From: Lentinus brumalis
Lineage: Eukaryota; Basidiomycota; Agaricomycetes; Polyporales; Polyporaceae
Length of the DNA: 64,000 nucleotides
NCBI GenBank assembly: GCA_001792895.1
Contig: MARA01000007.1
Coordinates: 1,723,730-1,787,729 of the forward strand
Direction: 5' to 3'
Part shown: positions 47,943-60,000 of the stretch, in pieces
Layout of the letters: the number at the start of each line of letters is the position of its first letter
Position numbering within the stretch: the first letter of the stretch is position 1
Notes under the pieces: generated by a model
Database searches by the model: none
What the model was told of the DNA's origin: nothing
The model's input: only the letters and a program-made list of their open reading frames with translations
Position numbers and translations under genes: made by a program

Positions 47943-50900
47943 TTATGAAGGTGGACCTCGATTGCGCAAAATGCGAGTGGGTGCAGGGGGCCTGGATGCT
48001 GCCTTCCTTTTTGGCGGCTTCCCATTTCCAACCTGGGAGACCTCTGCAAAGGCTTCTGCCCGGGGCTCGCTGAGGCCGTCCTGGACGATGGATGCCCCAA
48101 CCGATGCCACAACATTACCCGACCCAGAGGCTGACACCGCAACCTCCCCCATGGTTGATGACCCTGATGCTGCCGCACCGTTCGAGTTGGACCGGGCAGA
48201 TATCTCAACCCTCCCCGTTGGCGAGGTTGCTGAGATGACAACACTTCCCGGGCATGATGGTGTGCCAGAAGTGGTCTCCGGGGCACTCTTGGAAGGGCCC
48301 GTTGCCTCTGTCATCGCTAGATCCTTCGCCTTGGGTCGGGGTCTGGGTTTCGGTTTCTGTCCAGGAGCAGGAGCAGGCGCGGGCGCAGGAGCAGGCGCGG
48401 GCGCAGGAGCAGGCGCGGGCGCAGGAGTGGGAGCGGGCGCACGAACAGGAGCGGGCGCACGAGCGGGAGCAGGCGGGGGCACAGGAGCGCGCGCGGGCAC
48501 GGCACAGGAGCAGGAGCGCGCGCGGGCACAAGCACAGGAGCAGGAGCATGCGCGGGCACAGGAGCAGGAGCGGGTGCACGAGCAGGAGCAGGCGGGGACA
48601 CAGGAGCGTGCGCGGGAGCGAGAGGGGGCACAGCGGCGGCCAGGGGAGAGGGAGTAGCAGCAGGCTGGGGCGCGGGAGCGGTGGGTGCCCGTGTTTGCAA
48701 GGCAACTCTAGGTGTCTCCTCAATCTGACAAAGCGAAGCTTGATGCGCCTGAGCCTGTTGAGCAGCTTGAGAGCGGGCAGACTGTGCCGCCGTTCGTCTT
48801 CTGGGCGTGCTGGGGAGGAGGAACGGGGAGTTGGGCAGAGCAGCCTGCTTGGGAGCAGTATATGTGGACCGCCTAGCTGCTGCCCCAGTAGTTGACTTGG
48901 GAGCCTTGGCGGGGGAGGCCTGCTTCGTAGCCGCTGACTTTGCGGAAGGCCTTTTCCCTGCAGCTGCTGCAGACTTAGACGGTTTAGCTTTGGAAGGGGG
49001 CCTTGTCGACTGCGCTGCAGTGTCCCTCAAAGGTGCGAAGGGGGAAGGTTCGCCAGGGACGAAGTCAGAGGGACCAAAGTTGATGAACGCTGCCGGTGTG
49101 GAGCATGCCTGAGGTGTGGCAAATGAGAGAGCATCGGAGAAGGACGGAGCGTTGGAGGTCTGGGGGGGTGCGTTGGCAGACAGCCGAGCGACATGAGCAT
49201 TGGTCGACGATATCACTGCGTGCGGCCATATCGCAGGTACTTCATCTTCTTCAGAATCCGTCTCCGCCCCTCTATCCTCACCGCTAGTCGCTCCTGGATT
49301 GTCGGCCTGCTCCTGATCGCCTTGGTGGCCGGCATCAGTCTCGTTCCCTGGCGTCTCTGCAAAGCGGACACGGAAACGACCGTTCTTGTCCAAGATTGGG
49401 CTCTCATGGAGAGCTAGACCGACTGGGTAGTAGTCATCTTCATGCGGCCAATCTGCAGCTGCCTGGGTGTCATTGTGACTGAGAACAAGGCGTGGAGTGC
49501 CATTGTGGACGATGAAGCCATCCTCGTCATCGGAGTCTGTCAAAGAGATGGGGTCCTGGGGCGCAATGTCATGATTATCTTGAAAGACCTGCCCGTCTTG
49601 GAGGAAGGAGTCCTGCTGGCGCATGGAGTCCAGCTCTTCCCGGAAGAGAACCTGGCGTACAGGGTCATAGCTCTGCTCATGTGCCGCAAGAGGACTGGAC
49701 CCATGGCGGCGAGAAGCCCGAGCCGTTGACAACCGGGCCTGATGCTCCTCCTCATCGGAGTCGTCATCTCGAAGGCGAGCCCAGCCATGGTCGCGGACGG
49801 GGTCCTTGAGATCCTTCAGCGAGACCTTGGCGTTGGCTCCAAAGATGTAGTCATTCAACCGCTCCAGTAGCTCGGTCGTGCCACGAGAGTGCTGGGAATC
49901 CAGAAGCTTCCTGTAGTACTCCTGGTAGGTATCTTCCCAGTCACCACGAATGAAGGCGGACTTGCCAGACACCAAGTAGAGGACCTGATAGTGGACTTAG
50001 CTTTCCACTTGGGCAAGAAGCTCCGACAACTTACCACAACAGCCGCGTAAGCTATCATGTTGTATGTTGTATGCGTCAGCCGCCACTTTGCACTGTTGGT
50101 GTTGTCTCGCACAACATGACCGTCCACAAGAGCTGTGCGGCCATGGCACATGATACGTAGAGTCTGCGCAGGGGTTTCAATGAATATTCAGAGGACGATC
50201 ACGTACGTGCCATACCTTATCCAAGGATGGATCGCAAAATAGATACCGCTTTCGGTCGACGAAACCTGTGAGGAAGACAATGGGTGGGTACCTGTCGACA
50301 CCGCGATAGTATTTGATGTTCTCCTCAAAATCTTTGATGTGGCGAAAGATGATGTGAGCCGACGTTCGGACCTTCTCCAGCAAATGAGATTTGAACTGGT
50401 TCTGGGTTTTCTTGATCTAAGACAGGGCACGTAAGCATGATTCAAAGGACATAGAGGAGAACGAACCAATTTTTGCGTCCAGTCATCCGTGATATGCCGG
50501 AGCACGTGCTTGGGAAAGAACTTATACAAGTCGGCAGCAAGAGCCTCGACAATGGGGACATGGCTGAGCGTTCCCCCGTAGCGCTGCAGTGGGTCAAGAG
50601 GGTCGATATCAGGGCAGTAGGGATACATCATGGCGGCGGTATTGGGCCACGGATAGTTGTTGAGCGTATATGCCCTAGCGCAACGCTTGACTTCCTTCTT
50701 CTTGCCGGTGAGCTCCTTGGGCTGGTTGGCGTCATCAGATTGATCTTCGTCCGACGACTCTGATGCGTCCCCAGGTTTGTTGGGGTTTTTGTTCCGCTTC
50801 TTCCGCCCTCCACGCTTCTTCTTCGTCTTCACCGCCTCGAGCTCAGCCACCTTCTTCTCATACTGCACAATAGTCTCCTCTGCCTCTGCAACTTGTTGCT

Positions 50901-51682
50901 CCAGGAAGGCGATCCTGCTGTTGGCATGGTTCAACATCTATGAAGAAAACGGTAAGCCAATAGTATCGATGGGGCATGAGGACAACATACCGCCAACAGG
51001 TCCGAACCTGGACCGGACGGAGCACCGTGACTATACCCCATCCTGGAGGGCATGCCCCCATAGCCTCCCGGATAGATGGACGCCGGATGGCCAGGGGCAG
51101 ATACGCCTCCAGGTTGAAGGCCAGACTGAGGGGCGCCGTGCGCGGGATCTTGCAGTGCAGAAAAAACGCGGGGGTACGGCGACGAGGATTGTTTGCCCAA
51201 CCTTCAGGGGGCGGAGGTGGCCAACCACCCGGAGGAGGAGGAACATCCTTTTGGGGCGGGGCAGACTTCTTCGGCTTGGTAGCGCGTGGAGGGGTGCCGG
51301 GTGCTTGGGGCGGTTCACCCAAGCGATGTCCTTGTGTTGCTTGACGAGCTGCGCCAGCATGACCAGAGGAATGACGGGCTGCGCCAGTGGGGGCGGCGGA
51401 TGCATGGACAGGACCTGCAGCGGCAATTGCTGGTCGCATAGAAGCCCCCAAACCGATACCCCGCCCGACTCCGGCACCTCGGCCCCTTCCTACAGCTCCA
51501 GCCAAAGTTGCGTGGCTACCCGGGGCTCCCCTAGCACCAGTAGGCACCCTTGAGGGATTGCGGGATGCTTGAGGTTCTTCCTCCAATGATTCATCATTGA
51601 GAGCGTCGTCGGCATGGATATCAATGTACTCCAACGTGTCATCGGCATCCCCCCGAGCACGAAATGTGCCGACATAAGCCAT
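47943..51682 (-). CDS. Large lineage-specific protein with Ala/Pro repeat tail; frame broken by 1 nt
   Basis: No named family is recognised. The ATG at 51682 opens a Gly/Ala/Pro-rich region. A 53-nt intron (51149-51201) joins PPPPPE to DPAHGAPQSGLQPGGVSAPG. Then come a coiled coil (MLNHANSRIAFLEQQVAEAE), a basic patch (KKKRGGRKKRNKNPNK), and a folded core CARAYTLNNYPWPNTAAMMY, EALAADLYKFFPKHVLRHIT, SHLLEKVRTSAHIIFRHIKD, IVFLTGFVDRKRYLFCDPSL, IMCHGRTALVDGHVVRDNTN and GDWEDTYQEYYRKLLDSQHS. The rest is disordered, ending in Ala-Pro repeats. At about 48500 one repeat unit lacks a base relative to its neighbour, so the long frame ends at 48317, while the sequence after it continues in another frame to 47943 (KPKPRPRPKAKDLAMTEATG, KPPKRKAASRPPAPTRILRN). 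The coordinates cover both. A spliced-out repeat is a less likely alternative. Confidence 0.55.
48360..48610. repeat. GC-rich coding minisatellite
   Basis: Imperfect GGAGCAGGCGCGGGCGCA-type units (6- and 18-bp periodicity) encode Ala-Pro on the minus strand. Compare GGGCACGGCACAGGAGCAGG at about 48495 with GGGCACAAGCACAGGAGCAG at about 48535: the first lacks one base. Confidence 0.85.
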
Positions 51683-52261
51683 GATCCCGCGGAGATACTA
51701 TGAGGAAGCTGCGGTAAGGTGGAGTTATATCAGCGTTCAGATGTCTCCTTTGGAAGATGGAAACATACTAAACAAACCAAAGAGTGCCCTAGCACACGTC
51801 AAGAAAGCAAGAAACAGCGGAACAAGAAAGCGAGAAAGGGAGAAGAGTATTTTCTGGGAGAGCCGTCGATACAAGCAAGAGAGTAGATCAATATTATAGT
51901 GGCAGGGGAAGGCTAGGAACTGGATGCGGTGGATATTGTCGTCGTCGTGGTCGAAGTTGAAAATTGCTGAAGCCACTTCCATCAATATGCGCGACAGTAA
52001 AGACCGTCGACGGGGTATTCCTGGGATTTTGATGGGCGTCGGCTGGCAAATGAACTTTAAATCAGCGAAGTACGCACACAATGTGGTCGGGAGAGTGTAG
52101 ATTTTATGAGATACTTCAGTCCATTCTGACGATACATGACGAGAGCATACATGAAAACCAATCTAGCAGTATATGTTGCAGGAGGTATCCCGCTCTCCGA
52201 AGTTTTTCGGATACCTCATTGGCGGTTTGCATACTGTAGTACCATATTTGATGAGGGAAAC
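51683..52261. other. Intergenic region, promoter of the preceding minus-strand gene
   Basis: AT-richer than the flanks with no supported gene. Confidence 0.35.
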
Positions 52262-55200
52262 TTAGGGGATCACGCACGGCATTTCAAGAAAATGAAGTGG
52301 GGGCTCTTCTATATGAATGTCGAGCTGAACTGCACGCAAATGTAGGCCTCGCTTGAAGAGTTCATTGGGATGCACGGAGCAGAGACAGACGTGCACAAGG
52401 GTTCCTTTGGTTGCCTCAGGCTTGTATGGCCCTGGGGCTTTACTTGAGAAATGGCGACGATGAGGGCCATAGAAACTCACTCTTGCTCCTCGACCTATCT
52501 GCAAAACAACTGTCAGAGAATGAGCCTCGGGCATCGGCCAGTGGGCCAGCACTTGTGGTGACCACATACCAAGGTGAAGAGATATGTCGATAACATCCTC
52601 AACATGCCAGCACGGACAACCATCTTGGGGTGAAGGCGAGAACTGGAAGCCATGCACATCGCGTGCGATCCGCAGGCCTGCACGTGTGAGCCGCACCCAG
52701 CGTTGTTTCTCAGGCGAGTGTTCGCTGGACGCCTCGCGCTCGTCGACCTCGTCTTCGATGACCCCGTCCATGGCCTGCTCGGGCACCTCGACACGATCGA
52801 GCACCTCGACTTCGATGTTCCGCTCCTCGCCCACCGCGTCCGCGTCCTTGTTCCAGAAGCCGCGTTCGAACAGCTTCTTCCCACCCCACCCCATGCCGCG
52901 AATACACCAGTCCTCGGGAAGAGGCTTGCAGCCGCCGGTGAGCAGGAGGCCGCTCTCCGCGCCGACCTTCTGGTGCTCCCGAAGGATGTCGCGACGAGGA
53001 ATGTTCGTGAGGAAGGTCGCCAGCTCTTCCCATGGGATCGCCGGCTCTAGTGCCAAACGTGCGGAGGGCTCACGGAGGACGGTGGCGAGGAAGGTGAGAA
53101 TCACGGTGTTGTACGGGTTGAGCGTGGGCGCCGCATACTCGCTCGGCCGGCGGAAGGGATGACGGAGTGTGTGAGACAGCATCATGAAGGTGAGCTGCAT
53201 TGCGAGGTGGAGCGCCTGCGGAAGCTTGGGGCCCTGCGAGATCGGGGAAGCGGCATCGGAGGCGGTCCTGTCGATGTCGACATCCTCGTCGTCGACCTCC
53301 ATCTTCGAGTTGTCGCCGTCGAGGCGCTTCGCCATCAGGACCTTGATCTTGCCGGCGGTGACACCAGTAGGGAGAGTGGGGCTGAGATTGGGGGCACCCT
53401 GACTGCGCGTCTCGATCCCCGCGATGCGACGCAGCACCGCGGTGGGGCGGCCATACTCGAGTAGCGAGCCGATGTTGATGAGGGCCATCATAACCCACTC
53501 TCGCTCCTCGACCTGCTCGCCTTCTGCAAAAGGATGTCAGAGGATGGGAGACTGACGATGATGATGAGACCTACCACCAATCTGCAACTTCTCCTGGAAG
53601 CGAGCAAGTACGGGCTTGAAGTCGTCCAGTTGGATGTTCGTGAAAAGCATGCCGTGGAGGCACACGAAGAGGTCGGTGAGGCGAGCCTCGGGTACCTGTC
53701 GGCGGGCCTGCGCTTGTTGTGACCACATACCGAGGATAGACTCCCTCGCAGTAGTGAACGGGTGCAGCGCTATCATGCTGCGATCCGAAGCATCAGTACA
53801 ATTTCATCCCCCAATTCAAAAATACACATACCTCTTCACGAAGTGGTAGACGCCGCGCAGGTCCTCGTCTGCGCCGTCCTTGTCGCGGCACAGCAGGCCC
53901 AGATGGTGCTGCAGCTTGCCGGAATTCGGCGTGATCGCAAGCCCGCGCGCAAACCAGTCCTTCGCGACCTGTCGCCAACGCTCCTTATCCGAGTCAAGCT
54001 CCATGAGGCGGGCAGCCTCCTGGCCGACGGAAGGGATATTAGGTATATGAGGAGTGGCAGCGCCCGCTATGGCATCCGCACCCATAGGCATCTCGGCTTG
54101 CGAGGACTGTGGACTGTCGTCAATCTGAGCTGGCGATACGGCTTGTGATGGGAAGTCGGTGGCAGGGGGATTGGGGGAAGAGGCACGAGGGGTGTTGTTG
54201 GATGCGAGCAGGTTGTTCTTCGCCACCGCGAGGGTCGTGAGCGTGTTGCCCGAGGTGTGAGTTCCCTCAATCAACGCGCTGACCGCCATCCAATATCGGG
54301 CGAGATCGCCGAGTGCTTCCAGGAACGCTCCGCGATATTGTGAGAAGTTGCGTTCCTCGATGAGCCCGCCGTAGAATACATAAGCATAATTGAGAAATTG
54401 CTAGGGGTCTGTCAGTATGTGTGAACGTGGGGAGATCGCTACGCGCTTACCTGCAGATATTCCAAAGCAACTGGAGAGCCGTTTGTGGATGGTCGAGCAG
54501 CATGCCTGAGACACTCGAGCAAGTGGTAGAATGCATGCGACCAGAGGCGCATGATGAGGTTGTATTTCTGGGGAATGTTCTTCAGCGACGCTGGTACTGT
54601 AGGCGCTAATGTGAGCATAAGCATCTCGCGAATGCTCTCAGCAAGTCTGAAGATAGATGTCAGCGACGAATGGTGGATAGCGAATATAAGACATACAACT
54701 GGTGCTCCAGGACGAGCTTTCGCCATCGCTCAGACTCGCTCTCCTCTGTCGCTGAGTCCTTCGACGTGCCAGAACTACCAGGCCGGCCCTTGATGAGCAC
54801 GCCTACCCTCTGAGCGCTGCGCTCGATATCATCGGCGCGTCCGCGGTCGCGGTCGCTTCCCAAGAGTCGGGTCTCAAGGCTGCTGATCGTACGGTACACC
54901 TCTTTCAGCTTGCGCGAGAAGGCGTTGGTGCTGGAGGCGCTGTCCTCCGACCGCCGGCCCGCGGGGTTTGAAGAGTCGAAGAGAGCGGAAGATGCAGAGG
55001 AGGAGTCGGTGGCGGATGAAAGGGTGAAGCTAGATGAGATAGTGCTGTGTGCGTAGGAGGCGGAAGATGTGGAGGAGGCCGAGACCCAGTCGCCAGAGGA
55101 CTTGGGTGTAGGCGTCGGGCGTCCGTTGCTCGGAGAGTTGACCAGGGAGCTGGTGCCTCCATGGTGGCGGTTCTGGGAGGAGAAAAGAACGGCATCATGC

Positions 55201-55320
55201 TTGCGAGGATCGAAGAGTTGCCGATGGGATACGGCCCCACCGCGAGGAGGGTGTGCGGGCTGCAGAATGCGGGGCTGGCATCGCCCTGGGCGACTGCGAA
55301 CTTGAGGCACCTTCCGACAT
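52262..55320 (-). CDS. EST1/SMG5-7-type 14-3-3/TPR protein, probably damaged
   Basis: Homolog of Est1/Ebs1/SMG proteins (telomerase or nonsense-mediated-decay factors). The likely start is ATG 55320 (MSEGASSSQSPRAMPAPHSA). The frame then must change before RQLFDPRKHDAVLFSSQNRH and I found no intron that does so. Downstream exons are good: SRKLKEVYRTISSLETRLLG, ERWRKLVLEHQLYV, YNLIMRLWSHAFYHLLECLR, FLNYAYVFYGGLIEERNFSQ, WRQVAKDWFARGLAITPNSG, LQHHLGLLCRDKDGADEDLR and the family-typical TDLFVCLHGMLFTNIQLDDF, then MMALINIGSLLEYGRPTAVL and WEELATFLTNIPRRDILREH. After GLRIARDVHGF the expected C-terminus is absent; the frame instead runs into a degenerate copy of the exon region at 53.5-53.7 kb and stops at 52262. 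A functional allele would be expected elsewhere or in another strain. Confidence 0.65.
52456..52576. repeat. Degenerate internal duplicate of the EST1-like gene
   Basis: GATGAGGGCCAT, then roughly 80% identity over CACTCTTGCTCCTCGACCT and CTGTCAGAGAATG, and again GAGCCTCGGG and TTGTGGTGACCACATACC, match 53477-53550 and 53683-53735 in order. About 135 bp between the two blocks of the source are missing here. Confidence 0.8.
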
Positions 55321-56126
55321 TGTGTCGGGTTCGGAGGTGATAACGGGTCTTCGGATGGGATCCGTGTTTGGATTGTAGAGCTTACCGGGACTTCCATTCG
55401 CACCAGGCCGTGCATGTGCAGTCCGGGGGAGTTGGGAGAGATCTTCAGGCGGCACGAGAACTGGTCCGGGTGGGCTTCCACCTGCGATGGTGACGCCTCT
55501 GAGACTACAATATTGGGATTCAAGATGGGTGGTGCGTGCAGTCTTCGCGGCGACGATGGTCGCGCGGTCAATGGTTGGGGTGAAGATGTTGAGGGTTGTG
55601 AGGGTCGCTCCGGCGGCTCCGGCGGCTCGCGAGGTGCAGCGGTACTGGAGGGTCCCCGATTGCATGAGACGTGCAATTTGAAGAGGACATGAAGGACAAG
55701 AACTTGTGAGGGTGGGTGAGAGTCCAGGGGTTCTGGAGGGGTTTCTATGGCATGAGAGGGGCAACATGAGGGAGAACCCAGGAGAACGAACACTCAGTGC
55801 CACGATCAGAACCTCTCCATCTGGACGTGCTAGTAGTTTCCTCCACGCCTTCATTCATACATGATGACAAGGCCACACATGATGGATGCTCTCTGCATAA
55901 GAGACCAGGGTTTTGAGAAGGCGAACAAAAAAAGAAGGAGTCGGAGTGATGAGGGGAGGGGATGAGGGAGGCGGAAGGGCCGGAAACACGATCACATGTG
56001 TCATAAAATATTCCTACACATTCCGATACATGGCGCCTTGTCATAAGCACGCCACAGGAGAACAGACGGTCATTGTAAAAGTATTCTGATTGACTTGTAG
56101 CTTAATTCCCCACCGGTGAGTGAAGG
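55321..56126. other. Promoter side of the EST1-like gene
   Basis: An open frame on the minus strand continues to 55793 but its composition is unlike the exons downstream. No other gene is supported. A polyA-like run (AAAAAAAG) lies at about 55926. Confidence 0.3.
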
Positions 56127-56962
56127 TCAGAGTCCCCCGCGGCCGAATGTGCCCTCACACAAACGACAACTACGGCCGCCATTGTTGCCGCCCCTCAGCC
56201 CAATGGGGGTGTCCTCCGTGTAGTCACTGTAGAAGAGGATATAGGAGGTGGTCAACGTGAGCTCAGTCTGCAGCTCCGCTGAATCAACAGTACGTGAGTG
56301 GGGATTGTTTAGGGTCGACAACGTGAGGGGTGAGACACTGGGCAGCACGTGGTCTTCATCGACGCGCATTACATCTCCTGCACCCTTTTGCATGTGGGGC
56401 TCCAAGGACATGAGAGGAGTCCGGGGAGTGAGTGCCTGCAACGCAGGGCTGGGCGTATGAGGAGGCGGGGAATGTAAGGGCGGCGGAGACTGATTGAACA
56501 TATGACCATCTTGATGGGACAGCAGCGCGTCGGGCTGGTGAGGGTAAGTAAGCCGCCATCATCCGAAAGACCATGGAGACACACCTGCAACAACGGGAGA
56601 CCGGGATGTAACGGAATCAATGCCGGAGCTGGCTGGGTGGCCCCAACAATGTTCTCCTCCTGGGCATTGTTTGGGGCGGCGGGGTCGGGCTGAACATCAT
56701 TGGGCACAATGACGGGGAGGCCTGGAGCCAAGGCCGAACCAGATCGGCGAGAGGAAGACATGGTCCCACTGGGTGTGGTCCCTTCAGCAGGTCTTCCAAG
56801 TTGCGGTGTTCTGACCAGCGGTCGGGACAGTGCAAGGTAGATATAGAACACCGGTGTCTGTACAAACCCGTGGGGACAGGCGGGGTCAGCACAGGGCACA
56901 TGCAGAGGGCAGGTGTCAAAACTTACCTGTGCTGTGACCGTGTCGGCACATCCCACCATCAT
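56127..56962 (-). CDS. Small Pro-rich orphan protein next to the TET/JBP gene
   Basis: Three exons join in frame. The ATG at 56962 gives MMVGCADTVTAQ; after an intron (GTAAGT...GTACAG) comes TPVFYIYLALSRPLVRTPQL, then SSSRRSGSALAPGLPVIVPN and LIPLHPGLPLLQ; a 50-nt intron leads to PDALLSHQDGHMFNQSPPPL. The end is TSYILFYSDYTEDTPIGLRG GNNGGRSCRLCEGTFGRGGL, stop at 56127. Both introns have good signals. The single CxxC near the C-terminus is insufficient to call a zinc finger. It lies about 120 bp downstream of the TET/JBP stop on the same strand. The function is unknown. Confidence 0.5.
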
Positions 56963-57084
56963 AGTTCCCAAGGGACTTCACACCAAGTCGGAGTCAGGGT
57001 GGATTCAATTCATTCACACTCCAGGGCCTCTGCCAGTGTGGAAGACATGCAAGAAAGAAGTAAACTCAAGAAACGTCAGCTGAA

Positions 57085-60000
57085 CTATTCAGCGTCAAAG
57101 TACGAGTGAGGCTTCCATCCCCCCCGGTTCTTGACCCAGTCCATCCCGGAACCATCAGAGTGGCATACGAGTGAGGCTCTGGTGCCCGTGTAATGCAGAT
57201 TGAAATGTGTGATCTTGCAGGATGGGAAGACCACTCCGTCTCCAGAACGGAGACGGAGGGCCAAGCCAGGCTCCACGAGGCAGAGATCCCCGCCAACAAA
57301 GGTGCCTATGGGGATCACAAGGCACGCCAGCAGGTCACACCCATCCCTGTGAGTCTTTGTGGACACGTTGATGTTCAGCACGAAGCTGGTGAACGGATAG
57401 CACGGAGAACTTGTCCGACCCGGAAGCACGTCGGCAAAAATTGTCAGCCCCTCAAATAGATCTCCAAGATAGAGTCTCATCTGCCTCACGTACGTCAACG
57501 TTTAAGATCATGGCTGGAAAATATGAGACTTGCCTTGGCTTCCACCCAGTCGAATAACAGACGGAAGCTGCTGCAGAGCGACTCGTACAGGTGCGGATTA
57601 TCCTTAATCTCCTTCGAGAGATATGGTACCATCTTCGGTTGGTGTGAACCCGCGTTGCCCTTCCTCTCCAGCCGGAGCGGATGGACATCTGTAGGTGCCC
57701 CATCACCCTACCGGAGCTGTCAGCTCATAAGCCTTTGACCAGCAGAAGAGTAGTGCCTATACCTTCGCTGTGTAACGGCTGTACCAAGCAAAATGGATCG
57801 CGCAGAACTCATGATCTTCTGGAGGAGGACCATCGAAATGAGAGAAGATGGGTTCGGGGGAGTCCGTTCCCATAGCTGCTGTAATACTGGCCTCCAGACT
57901 CGAGGCGATCTCCCGGGGCAGATCTCCAAAAGCGAACATTAGGAGTGAACCGTCCTTGCAGTCGATCCTAAGGTTGTGACTGAAAATCGTTCAGACGGCG
58001 GGGACTTCCAGAGCTGATGATGAACTCACTTGTCTAAGCATGTTTCGTCTATAAGTACATACCCGTCTCCTATCTTTACACCCTCCGTGCTGTATGCCTG
58101 CGACAGCTGATGATGAAACGCAACCTCAGTAAAGCAGGAAGAATACGTAAGAGTGAACTTACCACGTTTGCCAACTCCTCTCTCCCATTCACGATGAGAG
58201 GGCTGGAAGCCAGTGCGCGCTGCTCAGCTGTCCAAGCGTCTTTACCTGGAGACTCAAATTGCGGAGGTCTACGCACATGACACTCAGCCGTTAAGTCGAA
58301 AGGAACACGGAAGGTGGTGAACGAGGGCTCCTCGGAAGCCGATGATGACTGAGCAGGAACAGAGGGCGAGGGACACAACCGCGGTGTAGACGAAGACAAC
58401 GCAGTATTTGACTGTGCCGGGGATGAACGGTCTGCGGAGCGACTGCCAGCATGCGGCGATTGAAGGACTGAGATGAGTAATGCGCACCCAGAGAAGAGGA
58501 ACCAAATATCCCTCCCCATATGGTCTCGTCTCGTTCCCAGAGCTTGAAAGCTCTAGATGGGGAACATGATGAATTTACAGATTGATACAAGCATACAAGG
58601 TGTGACGACATACCTGGTATTGAGAGTGCGGAAGAACCGGTCCATCTCAGGGAGGTTGGTGCAACGGGTGTACTCTGGGATGTCTTGCGCCTGCAGGACA
58701 GAAGGGGAGAAGATGGTGCACATCTCTAACGGTATCTCTCTGCCGATGAGAGACAACGTCGGCAGAATGCGCTCGATGATGTCTTTCCCTATGGCGGTTT
58801 CTATTGGGTGCGGAGTATGTAAGTACAAGAGGCCACGCTGAAGACATCGGACTACACTCACCAGACTTGGGAGTGACGAGATTGTAGGCGATGGGCTCCA
58901 GCTCGTACCAGTGCAATGCACCAAAGATTGCTCTCATCTTCCCCGCGGAGATCAGGGCCAGGAAGTATATGGATCCTGTCGAAGCGTCAGTCTTGTGAGA
59001 CAGCAGGAAGCACTGAAGAATAACCAGAAGCTCCCAGCAAAGCGAACTTATGTCCTTCCTCTGTCCAACGACGGAAAGTGCTCGGTGACGGGGGATTAGA
59101 AAGGCCTTGCACGTAGGACTGATAAACCTGATCCTGTTCCATACCCTGAGTCTTCAGGAAACTGTCAATGCATGGTCAGATCGGACGTTATTGGGTTAAA
59201 AATACACATACTCATCTACTTTCAAGGCCAGGTGAATCGCGCTCAGCATGCTGGCAAAGTCGATCCCGACATTCACATCGGTAGCGCGCTGGCATCGACG
59301 CACCAGCGCACCAATATCATTCCCGGCAGAGTCACCGTCACCATCCTGCCATGGCCTGAGGACCACAAGGTCCCGCAAGGCAGAGATCCAAGCCGGTGTG
59401 GCCGGGTCGATACAACAGCACCGGGAAGAGGTCGCGAGCTGATGCACGGCGAGCAGAGCCCGATCATTGGGAATGGGGTTGTTGGTTTGATCGCGCTGCC
59501 TCCAAGCTCTCGCCTTCTGTCGCGGTCGAGGGGCCGAGGACGATCCCGTGAAGCCGCCACTTTCCGGGCCGCCGCGACTGTCCAGCTCCTCGTCACCGCC
59601 ATCCCTCGGCAAGCTAACCTGAGCGACCCTGGCCTTCTTCCGGGTCTTAGAGCCCCTCCTACCCGAGCTCTTATTCTGTGCGCCTTCGTTGCGACGACGT
59701 TTCCGGCCGCGGCCAGCCGTGCCAGGGCCCAGCAATTCCCCCTCCTCCTCCTCTCCCTCCTCCTCCCCATTCCCGTGCCCGGTGTCCCCATCTTCATCCG
59801 CATTGATGTGGGAGTACTCACCAGCCAGCCTTTGCGACCGCCTCTCTACGCCGCCTTCACGGGCACCTTGAATGCCTTTCTTTGCCCGGTTCACCCTGGC
59901 CACAGATCGCTTGTTTGCTGTGGGAAGTGCGAAGAAACCCTCACCGGTGTTCAGCTGGCCCATGTCGGTGCCCTGGTGCATGATTGACGGGATGAGGCAT

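Noticed and set aside
51149..51201. Apparent frame break in the large lineage-specific gene
   Set aside because: A 53-nt intron (GTTGGG...GCAAG) restores the frame exactly.
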